Source of the DNA: Sideroxydans sp.
GTDB taxonomy: Bacteria > Pseudomonadota > Gammaproteobacteria > Burkholderiales > Gallionellaceae
DNA length: 44,983 bases
Direction of reading: 5' to 3'
Assembly: GCA_027310725.1 (NCBI GenBank)
Contig: DAIDAG010000047.1
Span: 1-44,983 of the forward strand
Part shown: in pieces, positions 17,112 through 26,848 of the stretch
Numbering within the stretch: the stretch's first letter is position 1
Layout: each line of letters opens with the position of its first letter
Position numbers and translations under genes: made by a program
The notes under the pieces: generated by a model
What the model was told of the DNA's origin: nothing
What the model saw: only the letters and a program-made list of their open reading frames with translations
The model's database searches: none

Positions 17112-18275
17112 TTGTTCCGTATCTCGCAATTCATGCAGGAAATTGCCCATCCCATGCCGCTTGGGACGAGGCGCGATCCGGCAGGGCCGGTGGTTATCTG
17201 GAACCTGATCAGGCGCTGCAATCTGACATGCAAGCACTGCTACTCCATTTCCGCTGACAAGGATTTTCCGGGTGAGTTGTCCACCGCGGAAGCGTTCGAT
17301 GTCATGGATGATCTGAAGCGCTTTCACGTACCGGTGCTGATTCTCTCTGGCGGAGAACCGCTACTTCGACCGGATATTTTCGACATTGCGCAGCGCGCCA
17401 AGGCGATGGGTTTCTATGTTGGGCTGTCATCCAACGGCACCCTGATCGACGATGGGAATATCGCCAGAATTGCGGCAGCAGGGTTCAACTACGTTGGTGT
17501 CAGTCTGGACGGTATCGGGGCAACCCACGACCAATTCCGCCGCATGGAGGGCGCATTCGATAAGTCCATGCAGGGTATCCGCCTTTGCAAGGCGCGCGGG
17601 ATCAAGGTCGGTATCCGTTTCACGCTGACACAGGACAATGCACGGGATTTGCCGGCTATATTGCAGTTGATGGAGGACGAAGGGCTGGACAAGTTCTACC
17701 TCTCCCATCTCAACTACGCCGGGCGCGGCAACAAGAACCGCAAAGATGACGCGTTCCACCAGACCACCCGCGCTGCTATGGATCTGCTCTTCGATACCTG
17801 CTGGCACAACCAGCAGGCTGGCAGGCCAAAGGAGTTCGTGACCGGAAACAACGATGCTGACGGCGTGTATCTGCTGTTCTGGGTAAGAAAAAACTTCCCG
17901 CATCTTGAAAGCCATATCCGTGCCAAGCTGGAACAATGGGGAGGTAATTCGTCAGGTGTGAACGTGGCCAACATCGACAATCTGGGCAACGTCCATCCCG
18001 ACACGATGTGGTGGAACTACTCCCTGGGCAACGTGCGCGAGCGTCCTTTTTCGGAGATATGGATGGATACCTCAGACCCCATCATGGCCGGTCTGAAGGC
18101 GCGGCCGCGAAACGTCGGCGGCCGCTGCGGTGCGTGTGAGCATTTCGCTATCTGCGGTGGGAATACGCGGGTGCGGGCGTGGCAAGTGACGGGCGATCCA
18201 TGGGCGGAAGATCCGGCGTGTTATCTGAGCGACGAAGAAATCGGCGTGGTGCAGTTTGCCGCAGCGGGGGGATGA
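17112..18275 (+). CDS. nirJ: NirJ, radical SAM haem d1 biosynthesis enzyme
   Basis: NirJ installs the two oxo groups of haem d1 on didecarboxysiroheme by removing propionate side chains. The 387-residue cytoplasmic protein has the radical SAM motif CNLTCKHC (Cys36, 40 and 43), the glycine motif LSGGEPLL, and a C-terminal SPASM-like cluster region with GGRCGACEHFAICGG and DPACYL for a second Fe-S cluster. Length and order fit the family. The start is TTG at 17112, ten bases after GGAG; the sequence LFRISQFMQEIAHP lines up with usual NirJ N termini. The stop overlaps the start region of nirN. Confidence 0.95.
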   Translation: MFRISQFMQEIAHPMPLGTRRDPAGPVVIWNLIRRCNLTCKHCYSISADKDFPGELSTAEAFDVMDDLKRFHVPVLILSGGEPLLRPDIFDIAQRAKAMGFYVGLSSNGTLIDDGNIARIAAAGFNYVGVSLDGIGATHDQFRRMEGAFDKSMQGIRLCKARGIKVGIRFTLTQDNARDLPAILQLMEDEGLDKFYLSHLNYAGRGNKNRKDDAFHQTTRAAMDLLFDTCWHNQQAGRPKEFVTGNNDADGVYLLFWVRKNFPHLESHIRAKLEQWGGNSSGVNVANIDNLGNVHPDTMWWNYSLGNVRERPFSEIWMDTSDPIMAGLKARPRNVGGRCGACEHFAICGGNTRVRAWQVTGDPWAEDPACYLSDEEIGVVQFAAAGG

Positions 18276-18277
18276 CG

Positions 18278-19828
18278 ATGAAAGGGATACTTGCAGTGTG
18301 CTGTCTGCTTCTTGCCTTGGCCGCCCAGGCCGGCGAACCCGCAGAGAAGCTTTATGCCGCGCATTGCGCCTCGTGTCACGGTGCTGATCGTCTTGGCGGT
18401 ACCGGTCCGGCACTGCTTCCGGAAAATCTCGAGCGTCTGCGACTTCCGGAGGCCGTCAAGACCATTGCACAGGGACGTGCCGCAAGTCAGATGGCGGGTT
18501 TCGCCAACAAGCTTTCCAAAGAGGAGATCGAAGCACTGGCCGGGTTCATTTATACCAGCTTGCCCCAAGTTCCGGTCTGGGGTGACAAGGAAATTTCCGC
18601 CTCGCATATTCAGTACGCGGTCCCGGCCAACTTGTCAGACAGGCCGATCTTCAAGGCAGACCCATTGAATCTTTTTGTGGTGGTCGAGTTGGGAGATCAT
18701 CATGCCACCATTCTGGATGGAGACAAATTCGAGCCCATATTTCGCCTTCCCACGCGCTTTGCCCTTCATGGCGGACCCAAATTTTCGCCAGATGGCCGTT
18801 ACGTTTATTTCGCCTCGCGCGACGGCTGGATCAGCAAATTCGATATCTATAATCTTTATACCGTGGCCGAGATCCGGGCCGGTATCAATAGCAGAAACCT
18901 GGCAGTCTCAGGCGATGGCAAGACGATATTGGTTGGCAATTATTTGCCTCATTCGCTGGTGTTGCTGAATGCAGGGGATCTCTCCTTGATTAAGATCATC
19001 CCGACCGTTGGGCAGGACGGCAAGAGTTCGCGCGTTTCAGCCGTGTATCAGGCGGAGCCGCGCGGTAGTTTTATTGCAGCGCTGAAGGACGTGAAGGAGG
19101 TCTGGGAAATTCCTTATACCGTGCAGCCCCAGAAAAGCGGTTGGCGGCAAAGTTACGATTCGGCTTCGGCCGGCATGGTGGTGGGCGCTCGGACTTTTCC
19201 GATCCGCCAAATCGCGGTGGATGATTACCTGGATGATTTCTTCTTCGACCAATCCTACAAACACCTCATCAGCACTGCGCGCGATAGCAAGAAAGGGCAC
19301 GTGCTTGACCTCGATACCGGGAAAAAAGTTGCCGATCTGGATTTGCCCGGCATGCCGCATCTTGGCTCGGGCATTACCTGGAATTACCAAGGGCACCCAG
19401 TACTCGCGACGCCAAACATGAAGGAGGGCGTAGTTACGGTAATCGACATGGAAACCTGGAAAACGATCAAGCAAATCAAGACGCCCGGGCCGGGCTTCTT
19501 CATGCGCAGTCACGAGAACACCCGTTATGCCTGGACCGACGGTTTTGCAACCGGCAATCCGGAGAGTCGCGACACCATGACATTGATCGACAAAGATACG
19601 CTGGAGGTCGCGCATATCTTGCGCCCCGAGCCAGGCAAGACCGCGGCCCATGTGGAATTCACTCGCGATGGGAAATATGCGTTGGTCAGTATCTGGGAGA
19701 TGGACGGTGCGTTGATAGTCTATGACACGGCAACACTTGAGATAGTGAAACGTATTCCAATGAAGAAACCGTCGGGAAAATATAACGTTTACAACAAAAT
19801 TACCCGCTCCAGCGGAACCAGCCACTAA
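18278..19828 (+). CDS. nirN: NirN, c-type cytochrome, dihydro-haem d1 dehydrogenase
   Basis: NirN is a periplasmic NirS paralogue that oxidises the side chain of dihydro-haem d1 in the last step of cofactor synthesis and hands d1 to NirS. The 516-residue precursor has a signal peptide ending near AAQAG, a cytochrome c domain with CASCH at 30-34, and a d1-binding propeller with repeats such as FSPDGRYVYFASRDGWISKFD. The C terminus GKYNVYNKITRSSGTSH parallels the NirS end. ATG 18278 is favoured because GGGGGG lies seven bases upstream; ATG 18272 overlaps the nirJ stop. nirE, found between nirJ and nirN in Pseudomonas, is absent. Confidence 0.94.
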   Translation: MKGILAVCCLLLALAAQAGEPAEKLYAAHCASCHGADRLGGTGPALLPENLERLRLPEAVKTIAQGRAASQMAGFANKLSKEEIEALAGFIYTSLPQVPVWGDKEISASHIQYAVPANLSDRPIFKADPLNLFVVVELGDHHATILDGDKFEPIFRLPTRFALHGGPKFSPDGRYVYFASRDGWISKFDIYNLYTVAEIRAGINSRNLAVSGDGKTILVGNYLPHSLVLLNAGDLSLIKIIPTVGQDGKSSRVSAVYQAEPRGSFIAALKDVKEVWEIPYTVQPQKSGWRQSYDSASAGMVVGARTFPIRQIAVDDYLDDFFFDQSYKHLISTARDSKKGHVLDLDTGKKVADLDLPGMPHLGSGITWNYQGHPVLATPNMKEGVVTVIDMETWKTIKQIKTPGPGFFMRSHENTRYAWTDGFATGNPESRDTMTLIDKDTLEVAHILRPEPGKTAAHVEFTRDGKYALVSIWEMDGALIVYDTATLEIVKRIPMKKPSGKYNVYNKITRSSGTSH

Positions 19829-20032
19829 CTGGATAAGCTTTCGAATCAATGTCTATTTGCGGTTGAACAATTGACCACAGAGGGAAAGCAGTATTGATCG
19901 TCAGGCACAGGTCGGAAAGGCATCTACATTTGAGCGGTCAAGGTGTATCTTGCTTCCGGGGCGTTTATCCTGGCTAAAGAGATTGACCCGGCAAACAGCC
20001 CCGCCAGGATGATCTAAGCTTACTTATTGGAT
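19829..20032 (+). other. Non-coding gap after nirN
   Basis: About 200 bases between the nirN stop and a short open frame before the DUF3079 gene. I see no convincing terminator, promoter, tRNA or DNR-type site. The stretch is neither repetitive nor strongly AT-rich. Confidence 0.5.
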
Positions 20033-20128
20033 ATGAAGACGCCGGGAGAGATCCATTCCGCAATTCGATGGTTAGCCCTGCTGTTGGATAAACACCGTCA
20101 TTCGATTAACGAACTTGAGGGAACGTGA
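20033..20128 (+). CDS. Possible 31-codon leader frame before DUF3079 gene
   Basis: An ATG at 20033 opens a 31-codon frame (starting MKTPGEIHSAIRWLALLLDK) that ends in TGA one base before the ATG of the DUF3079 gene, in a different frame (TGAGATG). This layout would permit translational coupling. There is no evident ribosome binding site and I recognise no family, so it may be chance. Confidence 0.25.
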   Translation: MKTPGEIHSAIRWLALLLDKHRHSINELEGT

Positions 20129-20129
20129 G

Positions 20130-20330
20130 ATGGCCAAGAAAATCCCGATACATCCCGCACACCCGGAGCGAATTTGCTGGGGATGCGATAGATACTGCGC
20201 TGTTGATTCAATGTATTGTGGCAACGGTTCAGAACGCGCACAGCATCCTGTCGAGCTGTTTGGAAGTGACTGGCTCGAATTCGGCAAAGAAGAGGTGATT
20301 CCCGTGAAAAAAGTACAGGAAGCACCATAG
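20130..20330 (+). CDS. DUF3079 small cysteine-rich protein
   Basis: The 66-residue product begins MAKKIPIHPAHPERICWGCD and contains four cysteines in CWGCDRYC plus one in MYCGNGSE, followed by QHPVELFGSDW. This is the pattern of DUF3079, a family of small proteins found mainly in proteobacteria with no assigned function. The CxxC-x3-C arrangement could bind a metal such as zinc or iron. The ATG at 20130 is used because the conserved sequence begins there. It stands alone, with a weak stem-loop about 110 bases after the stop. Confidence 0.8.
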   Translation: MAKKIPIHPAHPERICWGCDRYCAVDSMYCGNGSERAQHPVELFGSDWLEFGKEEVIPVKKVQEAP

Positions 20331-20439
20331 TCCATTTCCTGAGCGCCCAAATAAGAAATGGCACTTCCAGAATACTGCTCCATAGTTGTGTTTTAGCTGG
20401 TTCCAGCTCATCTGATCCATTATGTTCAGCAGCAGGATC

Positions 20440-20459
20440 GACTCACGAAAGGGTGAGTC
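20440..20459 (+). terminator. Weak stem-loop terminator candidate
   Basis: GACTCAC (20440-20446) and GTGAGTC (20453-20459) pair around a six-base loop, followed by TTTGTGTCTGTT. The tail is only moderately T-rich. It would end transcription from the DUF3079 gene before the cupin gene. Confidence 0.45.
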
Positions 20460-20580
20460 TTTGTGTCTGTTCGTTCAATTAAATTGAATAGCCATGACCT
20501 GCTGAAGGAATATTTTCCCGAAAATTCTTGATTGCCGTATGTCATGATTCAAGCTTGGCAGTTACACAATCAAAACTATT

Positions 20581-21237
20581 ATGAAGCTTAATCAAGATAG
20601 CTCCCGGAGAGTGGTACTTGAATCACCGGCATTGCAGTGGGTCGATTCGAGCCTGCCCGGCATAAAACGGAAACTGCTTGAGCACCATGGCGATGAATTT
20701 TCCCGTTCGACTTCATTTCTGCGATACGGACCAAATACGCAATTTGAACCTCAAGACAATGTGTCAGGACAGGAGATTTTGGTTCTCGAAGGCGTCTACG
20801 AGGATGATGCGGGCAGTTACACTGCAGGGACTTACATTAAAAACCCACCTGGGTTATCTCACGCCACCGGTTCAGAATCTGGTTGCACCTTATTCGTGAA
20901 GAATAATTATCTCACCTTGGACGACACGCAGCGAACGGTTATCGATACTCGAAATGCCGACTGGTTTCAGGGGCTTGTTTCAGGTCTGACCGTTCTGCCG
21001 CTTGCCGAGATCGGTACAAAACACACTGCCCTGGTGCGTTGGGCGCCTGAGACCAGATTCAACCCGCACCGCCATTACGGCGGTGAAGAAATCTTGGTGC
21101 TGGAGGGCGTTTTCGAAGATGAATTCGGTAGGTATCCCGAGGGAACGTGGATACGAAGTCCCCATATGAGCGGCCACCACCCATTTAGTATTGAAGGTTG
21201 CCTTATACTGGTAATGACAGGTCATTTGCTCGATTGA
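20581..21237 (+). CDS. Double-cupin ChrR-like protein
   Basis: The 218-residue protein contains two tandem cupin domains of the ChrR C-terminal type. The second half keeps the metal motif: His163 and His165 (FNPHRHYGGEE), Glu169 and a later His in MSGHHPF. In the first half the corresponding stretch is FEPQDNVSGQEILVLEG, where Gln58 and Asn60 replace both histidines, so that domain probably no longer binds metal. No anti-sigma zinc domain is present at the N terminus, and no sigma factor lies nearby, so a role as anti-sigma factor is unlikely. Related cupins act in oxidative or organic-peroxide responses; the substrate here is unknown. The ATG opens directly with MKLNQDSSRR, without a strong ribosome binding site. 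Confidence 0.8.
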   Translation: MKLNQDSSRRVVLESPALQWVDSSLPGIKRKLLEHHGDEFSRSTSFLRYGPNTQFEPQDNVSGQEILVLEGVYEDDAGSYTAGTYIKNPPGLSHATGSESGCTLFVKNNYLTLDDTQRTVIDTRNADWFQGLVSGLTVLPLAEIGTKHTALVRWAPETRFNPHRHYGGEEILVLEGVFEDEFGRYPEGTWIRSPHMSGHHPFSIEGCLILVMTGHLLD

Positions 21238-21478
21238 AACTTCGCGGGGATCCATATCTTAAGTAATGCCACACGGAACGCTTCGCAAAATGCAGGTGAA
21301 AAGAATTTTCAGGAATGGCTTGCCCCTATCGGTTTGCCAGTTGAAATGCGAATCCTGGACGATTAGCATCCTGTTTGACGCGGGCACTCGATAAATTCCC
21401 GGTTAACGGAGATTTTATCCACTCGTCTCCGAATATAAATATCAAAACAACTTTCATTGCTAAGTCGAAAATCGGCTA

Positions 21479-22783
21479 ATGGATCGACAACTGAACAGCG
21501 ACGAAGCCTTTGAATTCGCATTTTCCTGTCACAAGACAGGCGATACGGAAAATGCCAAAGCGACCTATCTCAGGATTCTCGAAGCAGTGCCGGAAGAGCC
21601 GCGATCCTTGCATTTCCTCGGCATTTTGTTGCACCAGGAAGAGAAGAGTGACCTGGCCCTGTCATGCGTGAAGAGATCAATCGAGCTTTTTCCGGATTCC
21701 CCGGACTGGAGAAACGATCTAGGCAACATCCTTGCTGATCGCGGGGATTTCGCGGGTGCCGTGGCAGAATTTGAAAGCGCCATTGTCTTGATGCCGGGCA
21801 ATCCGGTGTACTGGAATAATCTGGGCGCTGTTCAGGACCGATGCGGAAGGTCGGCGGAAGCGTATCTCTCTTTTCAGGAGGCCATCGCCATCGATCCGTT
21901 TTTTGGGGATGCATTGATCAATCTGGCCAGTTTGCTCGATCGGGAGGGACGACAAGTCGAAGCGACAGAATATCATTGCCGTGCCTACGTCCTTGCGCCG
22001 ACACACGGCAAACCCAAATCCATGCTGGGAATCGCGTATTGCAGATTGGGCCGGTTGGCCGAAGCTGCAGAAATCTATCGAGAATGGATGTTCGAAGAGC
22101 CTGACAATCCCATCCCGAAGCATCACTTCCTGGCTTGTTCAAAGGCGGCTGTGCCACTTCGCGCATCAGACGACTACGTGGAAAAGCATTTTGACAGGTC
22201 CGCGGCCAATTTCGATTTCAATCTGAATAACATAGCTTATCGTGGACCGGAAATGATCGGCAGAGCGCTGGAGCGGGTTGCCGCCGATAGCCGGGGTTTT
22301 TCGGTACTTGATGCAGGATGCGGCACGGGACTTTGCGCCTCGATGCTTTCCGTCTATGCCAAGCGGCTCATCGGTGTCGATCTTTCTTCGGCGATGCTTG
22401 ATGAGGCGAAGAAACGCGGTCTATATCACGAACTGGTGAAATGCGAGATCACGCATTATCTTGCCGAACATCCGGACTGCTTCGATCTTGTCGCAGCCGC
22501 TGATACCTTGATCTATTTTGGCGCTCTGGAAGAATTGTTCAGTGCCGCATATTCTGCGCTTCGTCCCGGCGGTTTTCTTGTTTTCACTGTCGAGGATGAG
22601 AGGTCTGCGAATGCAACGTTCAGCTTCAATCCGAACGGGCGTTATAGCCACGGCAAAGACTACCTTGATACCTTGCTGCTGCAATCCGGTTTTGAACTTC
22701 TGGCAATGGATTCAGACATTATCAGGGTTGAATTCGGCATGCCGGTTGCTGGCCTGACGATCACGGTACGGCGTAAACTGTGA
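21479..22783 (+). CDS. TPR-repeat SAM-dependent methyltransferase
   Basis: The 434-residue protein has an N-terminal array of tetratricopeptide repeats (about 1-205), with repeats such as PDWRNDLGNILADRGDFAGA and PVYWNNLGAVQDRCGRSAEA. A class I methyltransferase domain follows (about 230-434). The SAM loop VLDAGCGTG lies at 276-284, followed by the acidic strand end IGVDLSSAML and a D-x-L motif in DLVAAADTLIYFG. This fusion type is widespread in proteobacteria; the repeats probably select a protein or carrier-bound substrate. No signal peptide is present. The neighbouring cupin and AsmA genes give no clear hint of the substrate. Confidence 0.85.
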   Translation: MDRQLNSDEAFEFAFSCHKTGDTENAKATYLRILEAVPEEPRSLHFLGILLHQEEKSDLALSCVKRSIELFPDSPDWRNDLGNILADRGDFAGAVAEFESAIVLMPGNPVYWNNLGAVQDRCGRSAEAYLSFQEAIAIDPFFGDALINLASLLDREGRQVEATEYHCRAYVLAPTHGKPKSMLGIAYCRLGRLAEAAEIYREWMFEEPDNPIPKHHFLACSKAAVPLRASDDYVEKHFDRSAANFDFNLNNIAYRGPEMIGRALERVAADSRGFSVLDAGCGTGLCASMLSVYAKRLIGVDLSSAMLDEAKKRGLYHELVKCEITHYLAEHPDCFDLVAAADTLIYFGALEELFSAAYSALRPGGFLVFTVEDERSANATFSFNPNGRYSHGKDYLDTLLLQSGFELLAMDSDIIRVEFGMPVAGLTITVRRKL

Positions 22784-22864
22784 CGATAGAAATCAAATGT
22801 CGATGGCAATTTCATTGTCGGTGCTCATTCTCGTTCAACTAACAAAGCAAACCAGATCATTGAG

Positions 22865-25800
22865 ATGATGCCGAATCCGGATAGATCCTTGAGTCCACAA
22901 CATTTATTTGTCAATGCGCTACGAGCGATGGCCGTATTGGTCGCTATCGTGCTCGTGTGTATCGCCTATGTCGCAGTGGTGGGTGTTTCCATTGACGCTT
23001 CCCGGCAGCGGGAAGAAGTGGCGGCCTTGCTTGAGAAAAGCCTTGGGCGCGAGGTGCGTTTCGAGGGGGCGATGAAGCTTGAGGTATCCGCCCGTCCCAA
23101 ACTGCATGTTGGAGGATTGCATATCGCCAATGCGCCGGGATTCGGGGGGGAAGACTTTGCCAGCCTGGGGGACGCGCATCTGGCGTTGAATTTATGGGCG
23201 CTTCTCCGGCTGCGACTGCAGCTCGAAGAGCTGTCCGGCAGCGATGTGCATGTTCGTTTGCAAATGAATAAAAACGGCAGCAGCAACTGGACATTCAATC
23301 CGGCCGACCGGAAGAGGAATGTGACGGAGCCTTCCGATTCGGCCACAGGAGATGGTGCCGAGCTGGAGGAGCTGCTGGCGCGGCTGGATGTCAAACGGGT
23401 GTCGCTTGAAAACCTGAACGTAAGATTTGTCGGCGCGAACGGGAACAAACACTTCTTTGAACTGCAAACGCTCGTTGCGCAACTGCGGGCCGGCCAGCCT
23501 CTGACAGTGGCTCTAAACGGCACGGTTGAAAAGAAATATCCCTACAAGATGAATATCACCGGCGGCACCTTGGCCGATCTGGTGCGATTCGACAAACCGT
23601 GGCCGATGGATCTGTCGCTCGATTTCCTGAGTTCGCGATTGACGCTGAAAGGCAATGTGTCCGACAGCAGCGGAGACTTGCATTTTGGTCTCGCTACGGA
23701 TGACCTCGGTGAAATCGAACGCTTGTTGCAGACCAGGTTGCCTGCAGTTGGAGTCACCCGCATTTTGGGCGATATCAAGTACGCACCGGGGAAGATCGAG
23801 ATGGATAATCTGAGTGGAGCCATAGGCAAGACGACGCTCAATGGTTCACTCGGTCTTGACTATAGCGGCAAGTGCCCCAGCGTGTCTGGCGAACTGGTTT
23901 TGCCGGCGCTGGATGTGCGTCCCTTCATGACGGGAAAGCCCGTTACGCAAGATGAACCTCCGAAAGACCTTGCCCAGATGTATCGGGAATTCGTCAAGGC
24001 GACATTCAGCCTGAACGACCTTAATAGCGCCAATGCAGATCTGACCTTGCGTGTGGGGCAATTGATCGGTTTTCCCGGCGCGGTGCATGACGCGATATTG
24101 AAGGTGAAATTGGAACAAGGCCGCCTTTCTATACCGGTACTAGCCACTGTGGCGGATGTGAAACTGTCCGGCAGCGTCACCGCCGATGCAAGCGTGACGC
24201 CCCCCCGATTCATGCTTGCTCTCGGAACGCATGATTCCGACCTGGGAAATCTGGCGGAACTGCTGTTGGGGATACGCGATGTCAAAGGGCGGTTGAGCCG
24301 GTTCGACCTGCGCATCGCCGCACGCGGCGACCGTGGCGCTGAATTGATGCAAAGTCTGGATGTGCGGTTACAGGTGAAAGGTGGAAAGCTGACGTATGGC
24401 AACCAGGCAGATGCTCATCCCGTCAGATTCTCCCTGGATGACCTGGAAATTGCGCTGCCCGCGGGCAAGGCGTTGCGGGGTGAAGCGCATGGTTCTTTGC
24501 TGGACAAGAATTTCAGCGCGACATTGATGAGCGGTTCATTGACCGCCATCATGCAGGAATCGAATGCCCCGGTCGATTTTGAATTGCTGGCCGGAAGTGC
24601 AAAGGTCGCGATATATGCCGTCTTGCAGCCGTCCGCGGCGCATTCCGGTTCCAGCGTGGCTTTCGAACTCTCCGCGCCGCACTCCGGCGAGATCGCCAGC
24701 TGGCTCGGCCTCAAGCCGGGAGTGGATGCGCCGATCGACGTGCACGGAAATTTTCGTGCGCACGATGACCGCTGGCATTTGGCCGATTTTTCCCTGCAAT
24801 TGGGGCATAGCGAATTGCATGCGGATGCACTGCGCACGTTTGGAGAGGGGCGGTCGCTGATCAAATTCCAGTTGACGGGCGATCTTGTGGATGTGGACGA
24901 ACTGGAATCGATGTTGCCCGAGAGCAGCGAGAATGCGCACACGACGACGACGGCTGCCACCAATCTGATCGATCTTCCCATCCTGCCGAAGGGTATCAAT
25001 CTTGCAGATGCCGATATCACCGTGCGCATCAAGCGCATCACCAGTTCCTCACCGCTGGAAGTCCGCAACCTGAGTTTCGACGGACGCATACGCGATGGCA
25101 TGATGCCCGCCTCTCCGTTCGAGGCCAATGTAGACGGCAATGATTTCAAAGGTGCGATCCTGCTGGATCTGCGCACTCAGCAACCGCACTCAGTCCTGTG
25201 GTTGTCGTCGATCGGCATGAATATCGGCAGTGCAATGAAAAAGCTCGGTATCGCGAGCAACGTCGATGTCGATGTGGATCACTTGCGCCTGCAACTGGAC
25301 CTGCGTTCGAGCCGCTTGGGAAAACTGCTGGCGAAATCTGACATGGCACTTGATTTCGAGGGAGGGCATCTCACGCTGCATGACGCCAATACCGGGGGGA
25401 AGATGGTCATTTTGCTCGACAACGGCGAACTCAAATCTGCCGCGGGAGAGCCGGTGCATTTAAGTCTGCTGGGGACGCTGGACAAGACTCCCGTTTCCAT
25501 CTCGATGGAATCCGCAAAAGCTTCCGATCTTATAGACCCGAACCTGCCCATCCCGTTCAAGCTCAACGCGAGCATGTCCGGTGCCACCTTGAAGTTGTCC
25601 GGTGACGTCGACCGGCCCTTTGCAAAACCGGACATCGATCTTGCGATCGAAATGCGCGGCAGCCGTCTGGACAATCTCAATTTGCTGGCAAACACCTCCT
25701 TGCCTCCCTGGGGCCCGTGGTCGGCCGCCGGCAAACTCCATGTGTCTCCTATCGGCTATGAAGTCTCGTCGTTACAGCTGCAGGTGGGAAGCAGTCAACT

Positions 25801-26833
25801 CAACGGTCATGGCAAGGTCGATACAAGGGTCGTGCCTCCCCGTATCGATGTCGACCTGACGGCACCAACGATCCAGCTCGACGATTTCCGGTTCGGTGGC
25901 TGGTCGCCGGAAAAGAACAAGCCTGCGACTACGAAAAATCCGGATTCCAGTGGCAATCTTCTCCGGAAATCCGGTGAGACGGGGCACGAGGCCAAGGAGA
26001 TATTAAGCCCCGAAGTACTGCGACGGCAGAATGCGTTCCTGACAGTGCGCGTGGATCAGGTCGTTTCCGGTGGCGATATGCTGGGGAATGGCAAGCTCGA
26101 TGCTCAGTTGGAGAATGGCAAGGCGGTTATCGGCCCGGTCATCGTCAACACGCCTGGCGGCTCGGCATTGCTGCGACTTCAATATGAACCCGTCGAAAAG
26201 GATGTCGCGTTCAATCTGAGCGTGGAAGCAAAGCATTTCGATTACGGCATCCTGGCGCGCCGGATCGATCATAAGAGCGAGATGCAGGGCACCTTCAGCC
26301 TGAATGTCGATGTCAGCGCCCGGGCAAGATACTTTTCCGAGCTGCTGCGCTATGGCAAGGGCAATATAGATTTTGTGGTGTGGCCCAAGAACATGAAATC
26401 GGGCTTACTCGACATGTGGGCAGTGAATGTGCTGGTGGCGCTATTGCCTGTGATCGATTCCTCGAACACGTCCGTGGTCAACTGCGCTGTCGGACGTTTT
26501 GTCTTGAACGAAGGAAAACTTTCCAGCAAGACCCTCCTGGTGGACACGAGCCGGATGCGGGTCACCGGAAGGGGAGGAGTGGATTTCGCTGCCGAGAAGC
26601 TTGGTTTCTATATGCAGCCCCGTGCCAAGACACCCCAATTTCTGAGTTTCTCCCTGCCTGTCGAACTTGACGGCAGTTTTGAGGATTTTGGCGTCGGGGT
26701 GAGGCCCATTGATGTGCTGGAAACCATGGGGCAGTTCACCACGTCGGTAGTCTGGGCGCCGTTGCAGATGTTGTTCGGTAAAGAGGCGCCCTCGGACGGG
26801 CACGATGTCTGTGAGGCAGTCGAATTCAAATAG
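22865..26833 (+). CDS. Very large AsmA-family protein
   Basis: The 1322-residue product has one N-terminal membrane helix (about 18-42). An AsmA-type N-terminal domain follows, opening with the repeat-defining segment LEKSLGREVRFEGAMKLEVS, then long beta-rich repeats and an AsmA-like C-terminal region (about 1020-1300) with DVSARARYFSELLRYGKGNI and FYMQPRAKTPQFLSFSLPVE. AsmA-family proteins are anchored in the inner membrane and extend through the periplasm, and several act in phospholipid transport to the outer membrane. At over 1300 residues it is about twice the size of E. coli AsmA and close to TamB or YhdP in length. The start may be either of two adjacent ATG codons. It ends convergent to the TAXI gene. 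Confidence 0.87.
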   Translation: MMPNPDRSLSPQHLFVNALRAMAVLVAIVLVCIAYVAVVGVSIDASRQREEVAALLEKSLGREVRFEGAMKLEVSARPKLHVGGLHIANAPGFGGEDFASLGDAHLALNLWALLRLRLQLEELSGSDVHVRLQMNKNGSSNWTFNPADRKRNVTEPSDSATGDGAELEELLARLDVKRVSLENLNVRFVGANGNKHFFELQTLVAQLRAGQPLTVALNGTVEKKYPYKMNITGGTLADLVRFDKPWPMDLSLDFLSSRLTLKGNVSDSSGDLHFGLATDDLGEIERLLQTRLPAVGVTRILGDIKYAPGKIEMDNLSGAIGKTTLNGSLGLDYSGKCPSVSGELVLPALDVRPFMTGKPVTQDEPPKDLAQMYREFVKATFSLNDLNSANADLTLRVGQLIGFPGAVHDAILKVKLEQGRLSIPVLATVADVKLSGSVTADASVTPPRFMLALGTHDSDLGNLAELLLGIRDVKGRLSRFDLRIAARGDRGAELMQSLDVRLQVKGGKLTYGNQADAHPVRFSLDDLEIALPAGKALRGEAHGSLLDKNFSATLMSGSLTAIMQESNAPVDFELLAGSAKVAIYAVLQPSAAHSGSSVAFELSAPHSGEIASWLGLKPGVDAPIDVHGNFRAHDDRWHLADFSLQLGHSELHADALRTFGEGRSLIKFQLTGDLVDVDELESMLPESSENAHTTTTAATNLIDLPILPKGINLADADITVRIKRITSSSPLEVRNLSFDGRIRDGMMPASPFEANVDGNDFKGAILLDLRTQQPHSVLWLSSIGMNIGSAMKKLGIASNVDVDVDHLRLQLDLRSSRLGKLLAKSDMALDFEGGHLTLHDANTGGKMVILLDNGELKSAAGEPVHLSLLGTLDKTPVSISMESAKASDLIDPNLPIPFKLNASMSGATLKLSGDVDRPFAKPDIDLAIEMRGSRLDNLNLLANTSLPPWGPWSAAGKLHVSPIGYEVSSLQLQVGSSQLNGHGKVDTRVVPPRIDVDLTAPTIQLDDFRFGGWSPEKNKPATTKNPDSSGNLLRKSGETGHEAKEILSPEVLRRQNAFLTVRVDQVVSGGDMLGNGKLDAQLENGKAVIGPVIVNTPGGSALLRLQYEPVEKDVAFNLSVEAKHFDYGILARRIDHKSEMQGTFSLNVDVSARARYFSELLRYGKGNIDFVVWPKNMKSGLLDMWAVNVLVALLPVIDSSNTSVVNCAVGRFVLNEGKLSSKTLLVDTSRMRVTGRGGVDFAAEKLGFYMQPRAKTPQFLSFSLPVELDGSFEDFGVGVRPIDVLETMGQFTTSVVWAPLQMLFGKEAPSDGHDVCEAVEFK

Positions 26834-26848
26834 CTCTCGTCTATGGCT

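Noticed and set aside
21238..21393. Open stretch in the cupin frame after its stop codon, reading like a protein fragment (FQEWLAPIGLPVEMRILDD)
   Set aside because: About 50 codons without a stop is not rare, there is no start with a ribosome binding site, and related cupins appear to end at the same place.
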